From: Variovorax sp. JS1663
GTDB lineage: Bacteria; Pseudomonadota; Gammaproteobacteria; Burkholderiales; Burkholderiaceae_C
Length of the DNA: 53,722 nucleotides
Direction of reading: 5' to 3'
Assembly: GCF_002157355.1 (NCBI RefSeq)
Contig: NZ_LYMK01000047.1
Location: forward strand, 1-53,722
The notes under the pieces were generated by a model. That model did no database searches. It saw nothing but the letters and a program-made list of their open reading frames with translations, and was not told the DNA's origin. Positions 45,737 through 53,722 of the stretch are shown here, piece after piece; position 1 is the first letter of the stretch; every line of letters begins with the position of its first letter. The position numbers and the translations under genes were made by a program.

Positions 45737-46441
45737 ATGATGTTGAAGGTTCGCAAGTCCCAGGAACGCGGTTATGCCGATCACGGCTGGCTGCGGTCGT
45801 TTCACAGCTTCTCTTTCGCAGGCTACTACGACCCGGCCCACATGGGCTGGGGCAACCTGCGGGTGATCAACGAGGACCGGGTGGCGGCCGGTGCAGGCTT
45901 CGGCACCCACGGCCACAAGGACATGGAGATCATCAGCTACGTGCTCTCGGGCGAGCTGGCGCACAAGGACAGCATGGGCAACGTGGAGTCGATCCCGCCC
46001 GGCGACGTGCAGCGCATGAGCGCCGGCCGGGGCGTGATGCACAGCGAGTTCAACCACAAGCCCGACCAGACCACGCACTTCCTGCAGATCTGGATCGAGC
46101 CGAACGTGCGCGGCATCGCCCCGGGCTACGAGCAGAAGAGCTTCAGCGAGGCCGACAAGCGCGGCCGTCTGCGCCTGGTGGCCTCGCCCGACGGTGCGGA
46201 CGGCTCAGTGCTGGTGCATGCCGATGCGCGCCTGTACGCCGGCCTGCTGGACGGCCAGGAGCAGGCCGAGCTGACGCTGGACCCCTCGCGCAAGAGCTAC
46301 GTGCACCTGGTCAGGGGCGAGCTCGAGGTCAACGGCACGCGCCTTGCAACCGGCGACGCGGCGCTGATCGAGGGCGAATCGCAGCTCAAGCTCGGTGACG
46401 GCAAGGAGGCCGAGGTGCTCGTGTTCGACCTGGCAGCTTGA
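45737..46441 (+). CDS. Pirin family protein (YhhW-type)
   Basis: A 234-residue bicupin. The N-terminal cupin has the metal-ligand motif GTHGHKDMEIISYVLSGEL (two histidines) and GVMHSEFNHKP (histidine and glutamate). The second cupin (about 150-230) lacks the ligands. The start LKVRKSQERGYADHGWLRSF and FSFAGYYDP are typical of the YhhW-like branch. Bacterial pirins can act as quercetin 2,3-dioxygenases or redox-sensitive partners of other proteins. The ATG at 45737 follows CAGGAG. It is the first gene divergent from the LysR regulator, with DoxX next after 44 bases. Confidence 0.93.
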   Translation: MMLKVRKSQERGYADHGWLRSFHSFSFAGYYDPAHMGWGNLRVINEDRVAAGAGFGTHGHKDMEIISYVLSGELAHKDSMGNVESIPPGDVQRMSAGRGVMHSEFNHKPDQTTHFLQIWIEPNVRGIAPGYEQKSFSEADKRGRLRLVASPDGADGSVLVHADARLYAGLLDGQEQAELTLDPSRKSYVHLVRGELEVNGTRLATGDAALIEGESQLKLGDGKEAEVLVFDLAA

Positions 46442-46485
46442 AGCCCGCTTTCTTTTTTCTTTCATCAACCTGAGGAGTTCGTTCC

Positions 46486-46926
46486 ATGTCCACCACCACT
46501 GCATCGGCCTACGCCGCCCCTGCAACCTCCAGCGCCTCGCAGGACGTTCTGGCCCTCGTCGGCCGCGTGCTGATCGCGCTGCTGTTCGTTCCCGCCGGTT
46601 TCGGCAAGCTCATGGGCTTCGCCGGCACCGTCGGCTACATCGGCTCGGTCGGGCTGCCGCTGCCGCAACTGGGCGCAGCGATCGCGGTCATCGTGGAGAT
46701 CGGCGTCGGCCTGGCCTTCCTGGTCGGCTACAAGACGCGCATCGCGGCGATCGTGCTGGCGCTGTTCACCGTCGCGGCCAGCGTGTTCTTCCACAACTAC
46801 TGGGCCCTGCCGGCGGACAAGGCCTTCGTGAACCAGCTGATGTTCTTCAAGAACATCGCGGTCGCGGGAGGCCTGCTGGCCTTCGTCGCCTTCGGCGCCG
46901 GCCGCTTCAGCATCGATCGCCGCTGA
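46486..46926 (+). CDS. DoxX family membrane protein
   Basis: A 146-residue protein with four TMs (about residues 25-45, 60-80, 85-103, 115-137). LVGRVLIALLFVPAGFGKLM is the standard DoxX first TM, FLVGYKTRIAAIVLALFTV the third, and QLMFFKNIAVAGGLLAF the last. DoxX/MauD-like proteins work in membrane redox chemistry, for example as quinone-reducing subunits or partners in oxidative-stress complexes. Here it is sandwiched between pirin and flavodoxin genes, a recurrent set. A strong terminator follows 18 bases after its stop. Confidence 0.93.
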   Translation: MSTTTASAYAAPATSSASQDVLALVGRVLIALLFVPAGFGKLMGFAGTVGYIGSVGLPLPQLGAAIAVIVEIGVGLAFLVGYKTRIAAIVLALFTVAASVFFHNYWALPADKAFVNQLMFFKNIAVAGGLLAFVAFGAGRFSIDRR

Positions 46927-46944
46927 GCCCGATCGAAGAGAATG

Positions 46945-46979
46945 AGCGCCGCCGGGCAATCGCCCCGGCGGCGCTTTTT
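46945..46979 (+). terminator. Rho-independent terminator after the DoxX gene
   Basis: AGCGCCGCCGGG (46945-46956) and CCCGGCGGCGCT (46964-46975) pair perfectly around a seven-base loop and are followed by a T run. The flavodoxin gene starts 76 bases further on, so it probably has its own promoter or depends on read-through. Confidence 0.88.
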
Positions 46980-47054
46980 CATGCGCAGGGGATTCCATGA
47001 ACCGCCGGGCCGTTCCCACGGCGAATACCGGCGCGCGCAGCGCGGAGGTTATCT

Positions 47055-47606
47055 ATGAGCGAGATCGTCGTCGTCTTCCATTCGGGCTATGGCCACACCC
47101 AGCGCGTCGCGCAGTCGGTGGCCGACGGCGCCAATGCTCAACTGCTGCAGATCGACGCCGACGGCAACCTGCCGGCCGGCGGCTGGGAACTGCTGGCCGC
47201 GGCCGACGCCATCGTCATGGGCTCGCCCACCTACATGGGCGGGGTCAGCTGGCAGTTCAAGAAGTTTGCCGATGCGTCCTCCAAGGTCTGGTACGTGCAG
47301 GGCTGGCGTGGCAAGCTGTTCGCCGGCTTCACCAACAGTTCCGGCATGAACGGCGACAAAGACGCGACCCTCACGTACCTGTGGCACTTCGCCAGTCAGC
47401 ATGGCGGACTGTGGGTGCCGCTGGGCATCCCGCCCAGCCATGACAAGGCGGCGCGCCGCGATTCGCTCAACTATGTCGGCGGCTACGCCGGCCTGCTCAC
47501 CACCTCGCCCACCGATGCCAGCCCGGCCGAGATGGCCAAGGGCGACCTGGAGACCGCCTTCGCCTTCGGCGAGGAGGTGGCCCGGGTGGCTGCATCGCGC
47601 CGCTGA
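47055..47606 (+). CDS. Flavodoxin family protein (WrbA-like NAD(P)H:quinone oxidoreductase)
   Basis: 183 residues. The FMN phosphate loop VVVFHSGYGHTQRVAQSV, the flavin-ring loop MGSPTYMGGVSWQFKKFAD and KLFAGFTNSSGMNGDKDATL are flavodoxin-fold landmarks similar to WrbA. It would reduce quinones by two electrons, avoiding semiquinone radicals, which fits the surrounding pirin/DoxX genes. The ATG at 47055 follows GGAGGT at about 47044. The second pirin gene starts 36 bases later and is probably co-transcribed. Confidence 0.9.
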   Translation: MSEIVVVFHSGYGHTQRVAQSVADGANAQLLQIDADGNLPAGGWELLAAADAIVMGSPTYMGGVSWQFKKFADASSKVWYVQGWRGKLFAGFTNSSGMNGDKDATLTYLWHFASQHGGLWVPLGIPPSHDKAARRDSLNYVGGYAGLLTTSPTDASPAEMAKGDLETAFAFGEEVARVAASRR

Positions 47607-47642
47607 ACCCGGCCCCATCGAACAATCCCACGGAGAATCATC

Positions 47643-48560
47643 ATGAACGAACCATTGCTGCAACTGCAGCCGCACGACAAGGACCTGGGCGGCGGCTTCA
47701 AGGTCCGGCGCCTGCTGCCCGCGGCGAAGCGGCGCTCGGTCGGCCCCTTCGTCTTCTTCGACCATTTCGGTCCGGCCACCGAAACGCCGGGCAACGAGCA
47801 CGACGTGCGCCCCCATCCGCACATTGGGCTGGCGACGGTCACCTACTTGTTCGAGGGCGCGATGATGCATCGGGACAGCCTCGGCGTGGTGCAGGAGATC
47901 CGCCCGGGCGCGATCAACTGGATGACGGCCGGCCGCGGCATCGTGCACTCGGAGCGCAAGCCCGAGCATCTGCTGGATGCGACCTACGTCAACCACGGCC
48001 TGCAGCTCTGGGCTGCGCTGCCGCAGGCGCACGAAGAAGTCGAGCCGAGTTTCGCGCACACCGCGGCGGATGAAATCCCGGCTGTCGAAGTGCAGGGCAC
48101 GGCGGTTCGGGTGCTGGTGGGCGAGGCCTTCGGTGCTCGCTCACCGGTCAAGACTTTCTCGAACACGCTCTACCTGGATCTGGCCTTGCCATCCGGCGCG
48201 CGCTTCGAGCTGCCCCCGCTGGCCGCGGAGATGGCGCTCTATCCGGTCGATGCGGGGCTGCGACTGGACGGAGCGCCGGTGGCACAGCACACCATGTCGG
48301 TGCTGCCCGAAGGCCAGGCTGTCTTGATCGAGACGGATGGTGCAGTGCGCGCCGTTGTCATCGGCGGCGAGCCGCTGGACGCGCCGCGCTACATCACCTG
48401 GAACTTTGTCTCCAGCCGGCGCGAGCGCATCTTGGAGGCGGGTGAGGACTGGGCCGCGCAGCGCATGGGCCACGTGCCCGGCGAAAGCGAGTTCATCCCG
48501 CTGCCGGGCCATCCTTTCAAGGTGCAGGCGCCGCCGGATACCGGCACCACGCCGGTGTGA
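47643..48560 (+). CDS. Pirin family protein (second copy)
   Basis: A 305-residue bicupin of full eukaryote-like pirin length. The N-terminal cupin carries HDVRPHPHIGLATVTYLFEG (two histidines), and GRGIVHSERKP gives the remaining histidine and glutamate. FVFFDHFGPATETPG is the pirin start signature. The second cupin covers about 175-285. It differs clearly from the first pirin (234 residues), so the two are not recent duplicates. Roles proposed for pirins include quercetinase activity and redox sensing. It is the last gene of the LysR-linked module. Confidence 0.93.
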   Translation: MNEPLLQLQPHDKDLGGGFKVRRLLPAAKRRSVGPFVFFDHFGPATETPGNEHDVRPHPHIGLATVTYLFEGAMMHRDSLGVVQEIRPGAINWMTAGRGIVHSERKPEHLLDATYVNHGLQLWAALPQAHEEVEPSFAHTAADEIPAVEVQGTAVRVLVGEAFGARSPVKTFSNTLYLDLALPSGARFELPPLAAEMALYPVDAGLRLDGAPVAQHTMSVLPEGQAVLIETDGAVRAVVIGGEPLDAPRYITWNFVSSRRERILEAGEDWAAQRMGHVPGESEFIPLPGHPFKVQAPPDTGTTPV

Positions 48561-48569
48561 GCCCAGGCC

Positions 48570-48650
48570 GCCGCCGGGCCGCCCCGAGGCGGCCTGCGGC
48601 CCCCTCGGGGGGCAGCGACCCACACGAAGTGGGGGCGCTTGGGGGGGCAT
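48570..48650. repeat. Dispersed GC-rich repeat, variant form
   Basis: On the minus strand it contains CCCACTTCGTGTGGGTCGC, then CCCCCCGAGGGGG and CGGCCCGGC. The shared core CACTTCGTGT, the run of C and G hairpin and the CGGCCCGGC block follow the same order as in the copies at 19159 and 28288, but the sequence between differs. It fills the gap between the convergent pirin and trhO genes. Confidence 0.55.
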
Positions 48651-48651
48651 C

Positions 48652-49437
48652 TCAACGCTTGATCGCGAGGTCTGGGTCTTCCTGCGCCCGGGCGCTGATT
48701 CCGTTCGCGCGCGGGCGCAGATCCGGCGCCAGCGCCTCGCGGCCATCGAACACGAAGCATTCGCCGCGGTAGTGGGCGCCGCCTACCTCCTCGAAATACT
48801 TGAGGATGCCGCCCTCGAGCTGCAGTACGTCGGCCACACCTTCCTCGCGCATCAGGATAGCCGCCTTCTCGCACCGGATGCCGCCGGTGCAGAAGCTCAC
48901 CACCGTCTTGCCGGCCAGTTGTTCGCGATGATCGCGCAGGGCCTGCGGGAATTCGGTGAACTTCCTGATGCGCCAGTCGATGGCGCCCTCGAAGCTGCCG
49001 TGCTCCACCTCGAAGGCGTTGCGCGTGTCGAGCAGCACGATCGGCCGGCCGGCGTCGTCGTGGCCCTGGTCCAGCCAGCGTTTGAGCGTGGGTGCATCGA
49101 CGCCTGGCGCGCGGCCGGCCGCGGGGCGGATGGCGGGATGGTCCATGCGGATGATCTCGCGCTTGAGCTTGACCAGCATGCGGCGGAAGGGCTGGGCCTC
49201 GGACCAGCTTTCCTTGGTTTCAAGGCCGGCAAAGCGCGGGTCGGCGCACAGCTCTTCAAGGAAGGTCCGGACACTGGCCTCGGTGCCGGCGACGAACAGG
49301 TTGATACCCTCCGGCGCGAGCAGGATGGTGCCCTTGAGTGCCAGCGCATGCGTGCGTGCGCGCAACGCCTCGCGCAGGGCTTGCCCATCCTCGATCGGCA
49401 CGAAACGGTAAGCCGCGATATTCAAAATCTTTTGCAC
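48652..49437 (-). CDS. trhO: tRNA uridine(34) hydroxylase, rhodanese fold
   Basis: 261 residues. The N-terminal acylphosphatase-like domain (ILNIAAYRFVPIEDGQALRE, GTILLAPEGINLFVAGTE) is followed by the rhodanese domain with VLLDTRNAFEVEHGSFEGA and the active-site loop VVSFCTGGIRCEKAAILM. This is the YceA/TrhO family, which makes 5-hydroxyuridine at position 34 of several tRNAs with O2. The start is a GTG at 49437 (then QKILNIAAYRF), as no ATG lies in the right place. It is divergent from dnaE over 63 bases. Confidence 0.94.
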   Translation of the reverse strand: MQKILNIAAYRFVPIEDGQALREALRARTHALALKGTILLAPEGINLFVAGTEASVRTFLEELCADPRFAGLETKESWSEAQPFRRMLVKLKREIIRMDHPAIRPAAGRAPGVDAPTLKRWLDQGHDDAGRPIVLLDTRNAFEVEHGSFEGAIDWRIRKFTEFPQALRDHREQLAGKTVVSFCTGGIRCEKAAILMREEGVADVLQLEGGILKYFEEVGGAHYRGECFVFDGREALAPDLRPRANGISARAQEDPDLAIKR

Positions 49438-49500
49438 GGCCGGGGATTGTAGGGATCACCAACTCACAGGGTGGAAGGGGGGCTTTCTACAATCGAGCCC

Positions 49501-52500
49501 ATGTTCGTTCACCTGCGCCTGCACACCGAGTTTTCCGTCGTCGACGGCACCAACCGCATCGACGAAGCCGTCAAGGCCGCCGCCGCCGACAAGCAGCCGG
49601 CGCTGGCGATCACGGACCTCAACAACATCTTCGGCGGCGTCAAGTTCTACAAGGAAGCGCGCGGCAAGGGCGTCAAGCCGGTGCTGGGCGCCGAAGTCTT
49701 CGTGGACGGCCTGGGCAGCGAACCCGGCATCCTCAGCCGCATCGTGCTGCTGGTACAGAACTTCGAAGGCTATCTGCACCTGTCGGAGCTGCTGGCGCGC
49801 GCCTGGACCCAGAACGTGGGCCGCGGGCAGGCGCAGGCCGTGTGCAAGCTGGAATGGCTGCAGGAGCTGCAGGGCGGCCTGATCGCGTTGTCCGGCGCGC
49901 AGGCCGGCCCGTTGGGCGCGCCGTTGCTGCAAGGCCAGGCCGAGCGCGCGGCCGAGCTCGCGCTGCAGCTGGCAGGGCTTTTTCCGCATCGCTTCTACAT
50001 CGAACTGCAACGTGCCGGCCGGCCCGAGGACGCGCCGCACGTGGTGGCCGCGGTGCAACTGGCCGCCCGTTTGAACCTGCCGGTGGTCGCTACCCATCCG
50101 GTGCAGTTCGCCACCGCCGAGGACTTCGAGGCGCACGAGGCGCGCGTGTGCATCGCCGAGGGCGAGATCCTCGGCAATCCGCGCCGGGTGCGCCGCTTCA
50201 CGCAGGAGCAGTACTTCAAGTCCTCGGTCGAGATGGAGCAGCTCTTCGCCGATGTGCCGAGCGCGATCGCCAACACGGTGGAGATCGCCAAGCGCTGCAA
50301 CCTGACGCTGACGCTGGGCAAGCCGCAGTTGCCGAATTTCCCCACGCCCAACGGCATGCCGATGGAGGAGTACTTCCGCCATGCCTCCTTCGAAGGCCTG
50401 GAAGAACGGCTCGCGCATCTCTACCCCGACACCGCGAAGCGCGATGCCGAGCGGCCGCGCTACGTCGAACGCCTGGAGTTCGAGATCAACACCATCCTCA
50501 AGATGGGCTTCCCGGGCTACTTCCTGATCGTGGGTGACTTCATCAACTGGGCCAAGCAGAACGGCTGCCCGGTGGGCCCGGGCCGGGGCTCGGGCGCCGG
50601 TTCGCTGGTGGCCTATGCGCTGAAGATCACCGACCTCGATCCGCTCGAATACAAGCTGCTGTTCGAGCGCTTCCTGAATCCCGAGCGCGTGTCGATGCCC
50701 GACTTCGACATCGACTTTTGCCAGGGTAATCGCGACCGCGTGATCGACTACGTCAAGCAGAAGTACGGCCGGGACGCGGTGAGCCAGATTGCGACCTTCG
50801 GCACCATGGCCGCGCGCGCCGCCATCCGCGACGTGGGCCGGGTGCTGGACATGAGCTACACCTTCTGCGACGGCATCAGCAAGCTGATCCCTAACAAGCC
50901 GGGCATGTCGGTCACGCTGCAGTACCCGCCGGTGCCGAAGGTCGAGGGCGACAAGAACAACTACGCCATCGAGATGGAGCCGCAGCTGGCGGCGCGCATC
51001 GAGAAGGAAGAAGAGGTCAGGACCGTCGTCGAGATGGCGCAGAAGCTCGAGGGCATGACGCGCAACATCGGCATGCACGCCGGCGGCGTGCTGATCGCGC
51101 CGGGCAAGCTCACCGACTTCTGCCCGCTCTACCAGCAGCCGGGCAGCGACTCGGCGGTGAGCCAGTACGACAAGGACGACGTGGAGGCCATCGGCCTGGT
51201 GAAGTTCGACTTCCTGGGCCTGGCAACGCTGACCATCCTGGAGATCGCCAAGGAGTTCATCGTCAAGCGCCACAAGGGCCAGGAAAACTTCGCCTTCGAG
51301 AATATCCGCCTGGACGACACGCCGACCTACAAGCTCTTCGCCGAAGGCAAGACCGAGGCCGTGTTCCAGTTCGAATCGCGCGGCATGCAGGGCATGCTGA
51401 AGGACGCTCGGCCGACCCGGCTGGAAGACCTGATCGCGCTGAACGCGCTGTACCGCCCGGGTCCGATGGACCTGATCCCCAGCTTCGTGGCCCGCAAACA
51501 CGGCCGCGAGCCGGTGGAGTACCCGCACCCGATGGTGGAGGAGATGCTCTCCGAGACCTACGGGATCATGGTCTACCAGGAGCAGGTGATGCAGACCGCC
51601 CAGATCCTGGGCGGTTACTCGCTCGGCGGCGCCGACCTGCTGCGTCGCGCGATGGGCAAGAAGAAGGCCGAGGAGATGGCCGAGCACCGCAAGATCTTCC
51701 GTGCGGGCGCGGCCAAGAACGGCATCAGCGAGGAGAAGGCCGACGAGATCTTCGACCTGATGGAGAAGTTCGCGGGCTACGGCTTCAACAAGTCGCACGC
51801 CGCGGCCTACTCGCTGCTGGCCTATCACACGGGTTGGCTCAAGGTCCACTACACGGCCGAGTTCTTCTGCGCCAACATGACCGTGGAAATGGACGACACC
51901 GACAAGCTCAAGGTGTTGTTCGAGGACGCGCAGAAGAATTTCGGCATGACCTTCGAGCCGCCGGACGTGAACCGCGGCAACTACCGCTTCGAGCCGGTGA
52001 CCGACAAGGTGATCCGTTACGGTCTGGGCGCCGTCAAGGGTACCGGCCAGCTGGCGGTGGAGGCGGTGGTGCGGGCGCGGGAGGAGGGCGGCCCGTTCAA
52101 GAGCTTGTTCGACTTCTGCGTGCGGGTGGACCGCCAGCGCATCAACAAGCGCACGGTGGAAGCGCTGATCAAGGCCGGCGCCTTCGATGCGCTGCAGCAG
52201 AACCGCGCGGCGCTGGTGGCCTCCATCGACCGCGCCTTCGAATTCGCCAGCGCGACCGAGGCCAATGCGGCGCAGGCTGACATCTTCGGCGATTGCGAGC
52301 ACGGCTCGGCCACACAGGAGCCGGAGCTGGTCGATGCCACGCCCTGGGGCGTGAAGGAGCGCCTGACGCTGGAGAAGACGGCGATCGGCTTCTATCTCTC
52401 GGGCCACCTGTTCGACGAGGTGGCGCACGAGGTGCGGCGCTTCTGCAAGCGCGAGATCGACGATCTGATCGACAGCCGCGAGCAGCAGGTGATCGCCGGC

Positions 52501-53001
52501 ATCGTGAGCGACATGCGCGTGATCAACGGCCAGCGCGGCCGGCTCGCGATCTTCAAGCTCGACGACAAGTCGGCCTCCATCGAGGCCACGGCCGACGAGG
52601 CGCTGATCAACAACAACCGCAACACGCTGAAGGACGACGAGCTGGTCATCGTCAGCGGCCGCCTGCAGCCCGGCCGCGGCGGCTTCGAGGCGCGCTTCCA
52701 GGTGCAGCAGGTCTGGGACCTGGCGACCGCGCGCTGCCGCTTCGGCAAGTTCCTGCGGGTGGCGGTCAACGGCAAGGCACCCGACATCGCGCGCCTGGTG
52801 CGCGAGTTTCCGCCGCGCACCGAGCAGAGCGAGCACGGCGAGCTGCTGCAGGGCCTGGGCGTGCGCCTGTCGATGGCGCGCAACGGCGCGCAGGTGGAGC
52901 TGCAGCTGGGCGAGCGCGCCAAGTTCTTTCCCACCGATGCGGCGCTGGCCAGTTGGATGGCGCAGGCCGAGGCGGGCAAGGCGACGGTGGTGTACGAATG
53001 A
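49501..53001 (+). CDS. dnaE: DNA polymerase III alpha subunit
   Basis: The complete 1166-residue replicative polymerase. The PHP domain opens FVHLRLHTEFSVVDGTNRID. The palm carries the catalytic aspartates D401 and D403 in RVSMPDFDIDFCQGNRDRV and D570 in VKFDFLGLATLTIL. GPGRGSGAGSLVAYALKITD is the nearby polymerase motif. A helix-hairpin-helix region lies at about 900-1000, and the OB-fold at about 1000-1090 starts near VIAGIVSDMRVINGQRG. It elongates DNA within the replisome together with the epsilon and beta subunits. The ATG at 49501 gives the usual FVHLRLH start; an in-frame start at 49471 is upstream of the family boundary. Confidence 0.98.
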   Translation: MFVHLRLHTEFSVVDGTNRIDEAVKAAAADKQPALAITDLNNIFGGVKFYKEARGKGVKPVLGAEVFVDGLGSEPGILSRIVLLVQNFEGYLHLSELLARAWTQNVGRGQAQAVCKLEWLQELQGGLIALSGAQAGPLGAPLLQGQAERAAELALQLAGLFPHRFYIELQRAGRPEDAPHVVAAVQLAARLNLPVVATHPVQFATAEDFEAHEARVCIAEGEILGNPRRVRRFTQEQYFKSSVEMEQLFADVPSAIANTVEIAKRCNLTLTLGKPQLPNFPTPNGMPMEEYFRHASFEGLEERLAHLYPDTAKRDAERPRYVERLEFEINTILKMGFPGYFLIVGDFINWAKQNGCPVGPGRGSGAGSLVAYALKITDLDPLEYKLLFERFLNPERVSMPDFDIDFCQGNRDRVIDYVKQKYGRDAVSQIATFGTMAARAAIRDVGRVLDMSYTFCDGISKLIPNKPGMSVTLQYPPVPKVEGDKNNYAIEMEPQLAARIEKEEEVRTVVEMAQKLEGMTRNIGMHAGGVLIAPGKLTDFCPLYQQPGSDSAVSQYDKDDVEAIGLVKFDFLGLATLTILEIAKEFIVKRHKGQENFAFENIRLDDTPTYKLFAEGKTEAVFQFESRGMQGMLKDARPTRLEDLIALNALYRPGPMDLIPSFVARKHGREPVEYPHPMVEEMLSETYGIMVYQEQVMQTAQILGGYSLGGADLLRRAMGKKKAEEMAEHRKIFRAGAAKNGISEEKADEIFDLMEKFAGYGFNKSHAAAYSLLAYHTGWLKVHYTAEFFCANMTVEMDDTDKLKVLFEDAQKNFGMTFEPPDVNRGNYRFEPVTDKVIRYGLGAVKGTGQLAVEAVVRAREEGGPFKSLFDFCVRVDRQRINKRTVEALIKAGAFDALQQNRAALVASIDRAFEFASATEANAAQADIFGDCEHGSATQEPELVDATPWGVKERLTLEKTAIGFYLSGHLFDEVAHEVRRFCKREIDDLIDSREQQVIAGIVSDMRVINGQRGRLAIFKLDDKSASIEATADEALINNNRNTLKDDELVIVSGRLQPGRGGFEARFQVQQVWDLATARCRFGKFLRVAVNGKAPDIARLVREFPPRTEQSEHGELLQGLGVRLSMARNGAQVELQLGERAKFFPTDAALASWMAQAEAGKATVVYE

Positions 53002-53022
53002 CGGCGGCGCCGTCGATCTCTC

Positions 53023-53722
53023 TCAGCGCTTCGGCCGCAGCGTGACGATCAGGCGCGGCGGCACGGTGCCGTCGACGTCGCGCGGCAGCTTCTCGGTCTT
53101 CTGCAACGCGCGCAGCGCGGCTTCGTCCCAGTTGCCGAGGCCGCTGCTCTTCACCAGCGCTGGCGTTCCGACGATGGTGCCGTCCGGCGCGAGGCGCACA
53201 TCGAACTCGGCGCCCGGGTTGCCGTTGACCAGATCGGCCTCGGGGAACACCACGTTGGGCCGCACGGCCGCCGCCACCTTGCCGCCGTAGCTGCCGGAAG
53301 GCCCCGAGGAGCGCGCGGCATTGCCTTCGCCGCCGGTGCCTGCCATGGCCTGCATGCGCTTGAGGGTGGCGGCGCGATCGGCCGCGGCCTGCGCGGCGGC
53401 CTTGGTCTCGGCCTCCTTCTTCTTCGCGGCCTCGGCCTCCTGCTTTTTCTTCGCCTCCGCCAGTTTCTGCTGCTGTTCCTTCTTGCGCTCGGCCTCTTCT
53501 TCGGCGCGCTCGCGCTCGCGTTCCCTGGCTTCCCGTTCCTTCTTGTCCTGCGCGGCCTTGCGGGCGGCCTCGAGCTTCTTCTGTTGCTGGCGTTCCAGCT
53601 CTTCCTCGCGCTCGCGTTCCCTCTGCTCCTTGAGCTTCTTCTCGCGCTCCAGCGCGATGTCCGGCTGCTTGGGCGGCGGCGGTGGTGGCGTCGGTGCCAC
53701 GGCACGCGGCGCGGCCTGCTGC
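53023..53722 (-). CDS. tolA: TolA-like protein, C-terminal part
   Basis: At least 233 residues; the N-terminus with its TM anchor lies beyond the right edge. Visible are a proline run (APTPPPPPPKQP), a long charged helix of about 100 residues rich in K, E, R, A and Q (LEREKKLKEQREREREEELE as a sample), then a compact C-terminal TolA/TonB-like domain with VVFPEADLVNGNPGAEFDVR, DGTIVGTPALVKSSGLGNWD and EAALRALQKTEKLP. TolA links the inner-membrane TolQR motor to the outer membrane and Pal during division. Upstream genes on this strand would be tolR and tolQ. The stop is 21 bases past the convergent dnaE stop. Confidence 0.9.
   Translation of the reverse strand, partial: QQAAPRAVAPTPPPPPPKQPDIALEREKKLKEQREREREEELERQQQKKLEAARKAAQDKKEREARERERERAEEEAERKKEQQQKLAEAKKKQEAEAAKKKEAETKAAAQAAADRAATLKRMQAMAGTGGEGNAARSSGPSGSYGGKVAAAVRPNVVFPEADLVNGNPGAEFDVRLAPDGTIVGTPALVKSSGLGNWDEAALRALQKTEKLPRDVDGTVPPRLIVTLRPKR

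Noticed and set aside
49456..52836. Very long open frame antisense to dnaE
   Set aside because: It mirrors dnaE codon structure in GC-rich DNA; the sense strand encodes an unmistakable polymerase with catalytic residues in place.
53400..53690. Repetitive purine/pyrimidine-biased tract that looks like a tandem repeat
   Set aside because: It encodes the charged alpha-helical rod of TolA; the repetition is at the protein level and irregular.
1..53722. Possible CRISPR array, prophage or integron
   Set aside because: No regularly spaced repeats, phage structural genes, integrase or attC-like sites were seen; the only intact mobile element is the IS110-family copy.

Overview
The window is GC-rich chromosomal DNA from a betaproteobacterium, most likely a member of the Comamonadaceae close to Variovorax. 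This rests on several signs: many Bug/TctC-type solute receptors without their permeases, a DUF4148 protein, an Omp32-like porin, the dnaE/trhO/tolA neighbourhood, and dispersed repeats built around CACTTCGTGT. No rRNA, tRNA, CRISPR array or prophage was seen. One IS110-family element is present, plus some decayed gene fragments.

Layout. 1-5.7 kb: the start of a MazE/AbrB-like antitoxin with its operator, a TetR regulator divergent from an NTF2-like (DUF1348) gene with two matching operators, a DUF4189 protein, an AttH/CrtC-like protein coupled to a cysteine-synthase-like PLP enzyme, and a second TetR divergent from an AhpC/TSA-like redox gene. 5.7-10.8 kb: a large FtsX-type ABC permease with no ATPase beside it, a frameshifted DUF3800 remnant where that ATPase might be expected, an ECF42-type sigma factor with its DGPF/YCII-like partner, and a DUF4148 protein. 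10.8-16.5 kb, leftward: an MFS exporter, an amidase, and a tightly overlapping GntR / PhyH dioxygenase / SAF-domain oxidoreductase set with a perfect operator palindrome.

16.5-18.0 kb: the IS110-family (IS1111-like) element, inserted between that leftward set and the main rightward cluster. 18.1-32.8 kb: a catabolic cluster of about 15 genes. It holds two Bug receptors, two SDRs, a cupin, an alpha/beta hydrolase, an IclR regulator, a ThDP enzyme, an L-aspartate-dehydrogenase-like enzyme, an aldehyde dehydrogenase, an extradiol-type VOC dioxygenase, a small recombinase-like HTH protein, a Rieske oxygenase with its reductase, and a porin. The logic reads as: porin and receptor capture a carboxylated aromatic compound, the Rieske pair hydroxylates or demethylates it, the VOC enzyme cleaves a ring, and the ThDP enzyme, hydrolase and dehydrogenases process the fragments. 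An IclR-type operator lies ahead of the first gene. The substrate is not known.

32.8-41.2 kb, leftward: a GAF-domain protein, then an apparent operon of a class II aldolase, both halves of an ATP-citrate-lyase-like enzyme and an MHS-family carboxylate transporter, with a branched-chain-type binding protein upstream. 41.4-49.4 kb: a hypothetical gene, trmB, gluQRS, a renalase-like flavoprotein, and a LysR regulator divergent from a pirin / DoxX / flavodoxin / pirin module. 48.6-53.7 kb: trhO, dnaE (complete) and the 3' part of tolA.

The items most worth a second look are the candidate bridge-RNA region of the IS element, a dispersed repeat that supplies the N-terminal region of a Bug receptor, the uncharacterised Rieske/VOC/ThDP/AspDH pathway, and the ATP-citrate-lyase-like operon.
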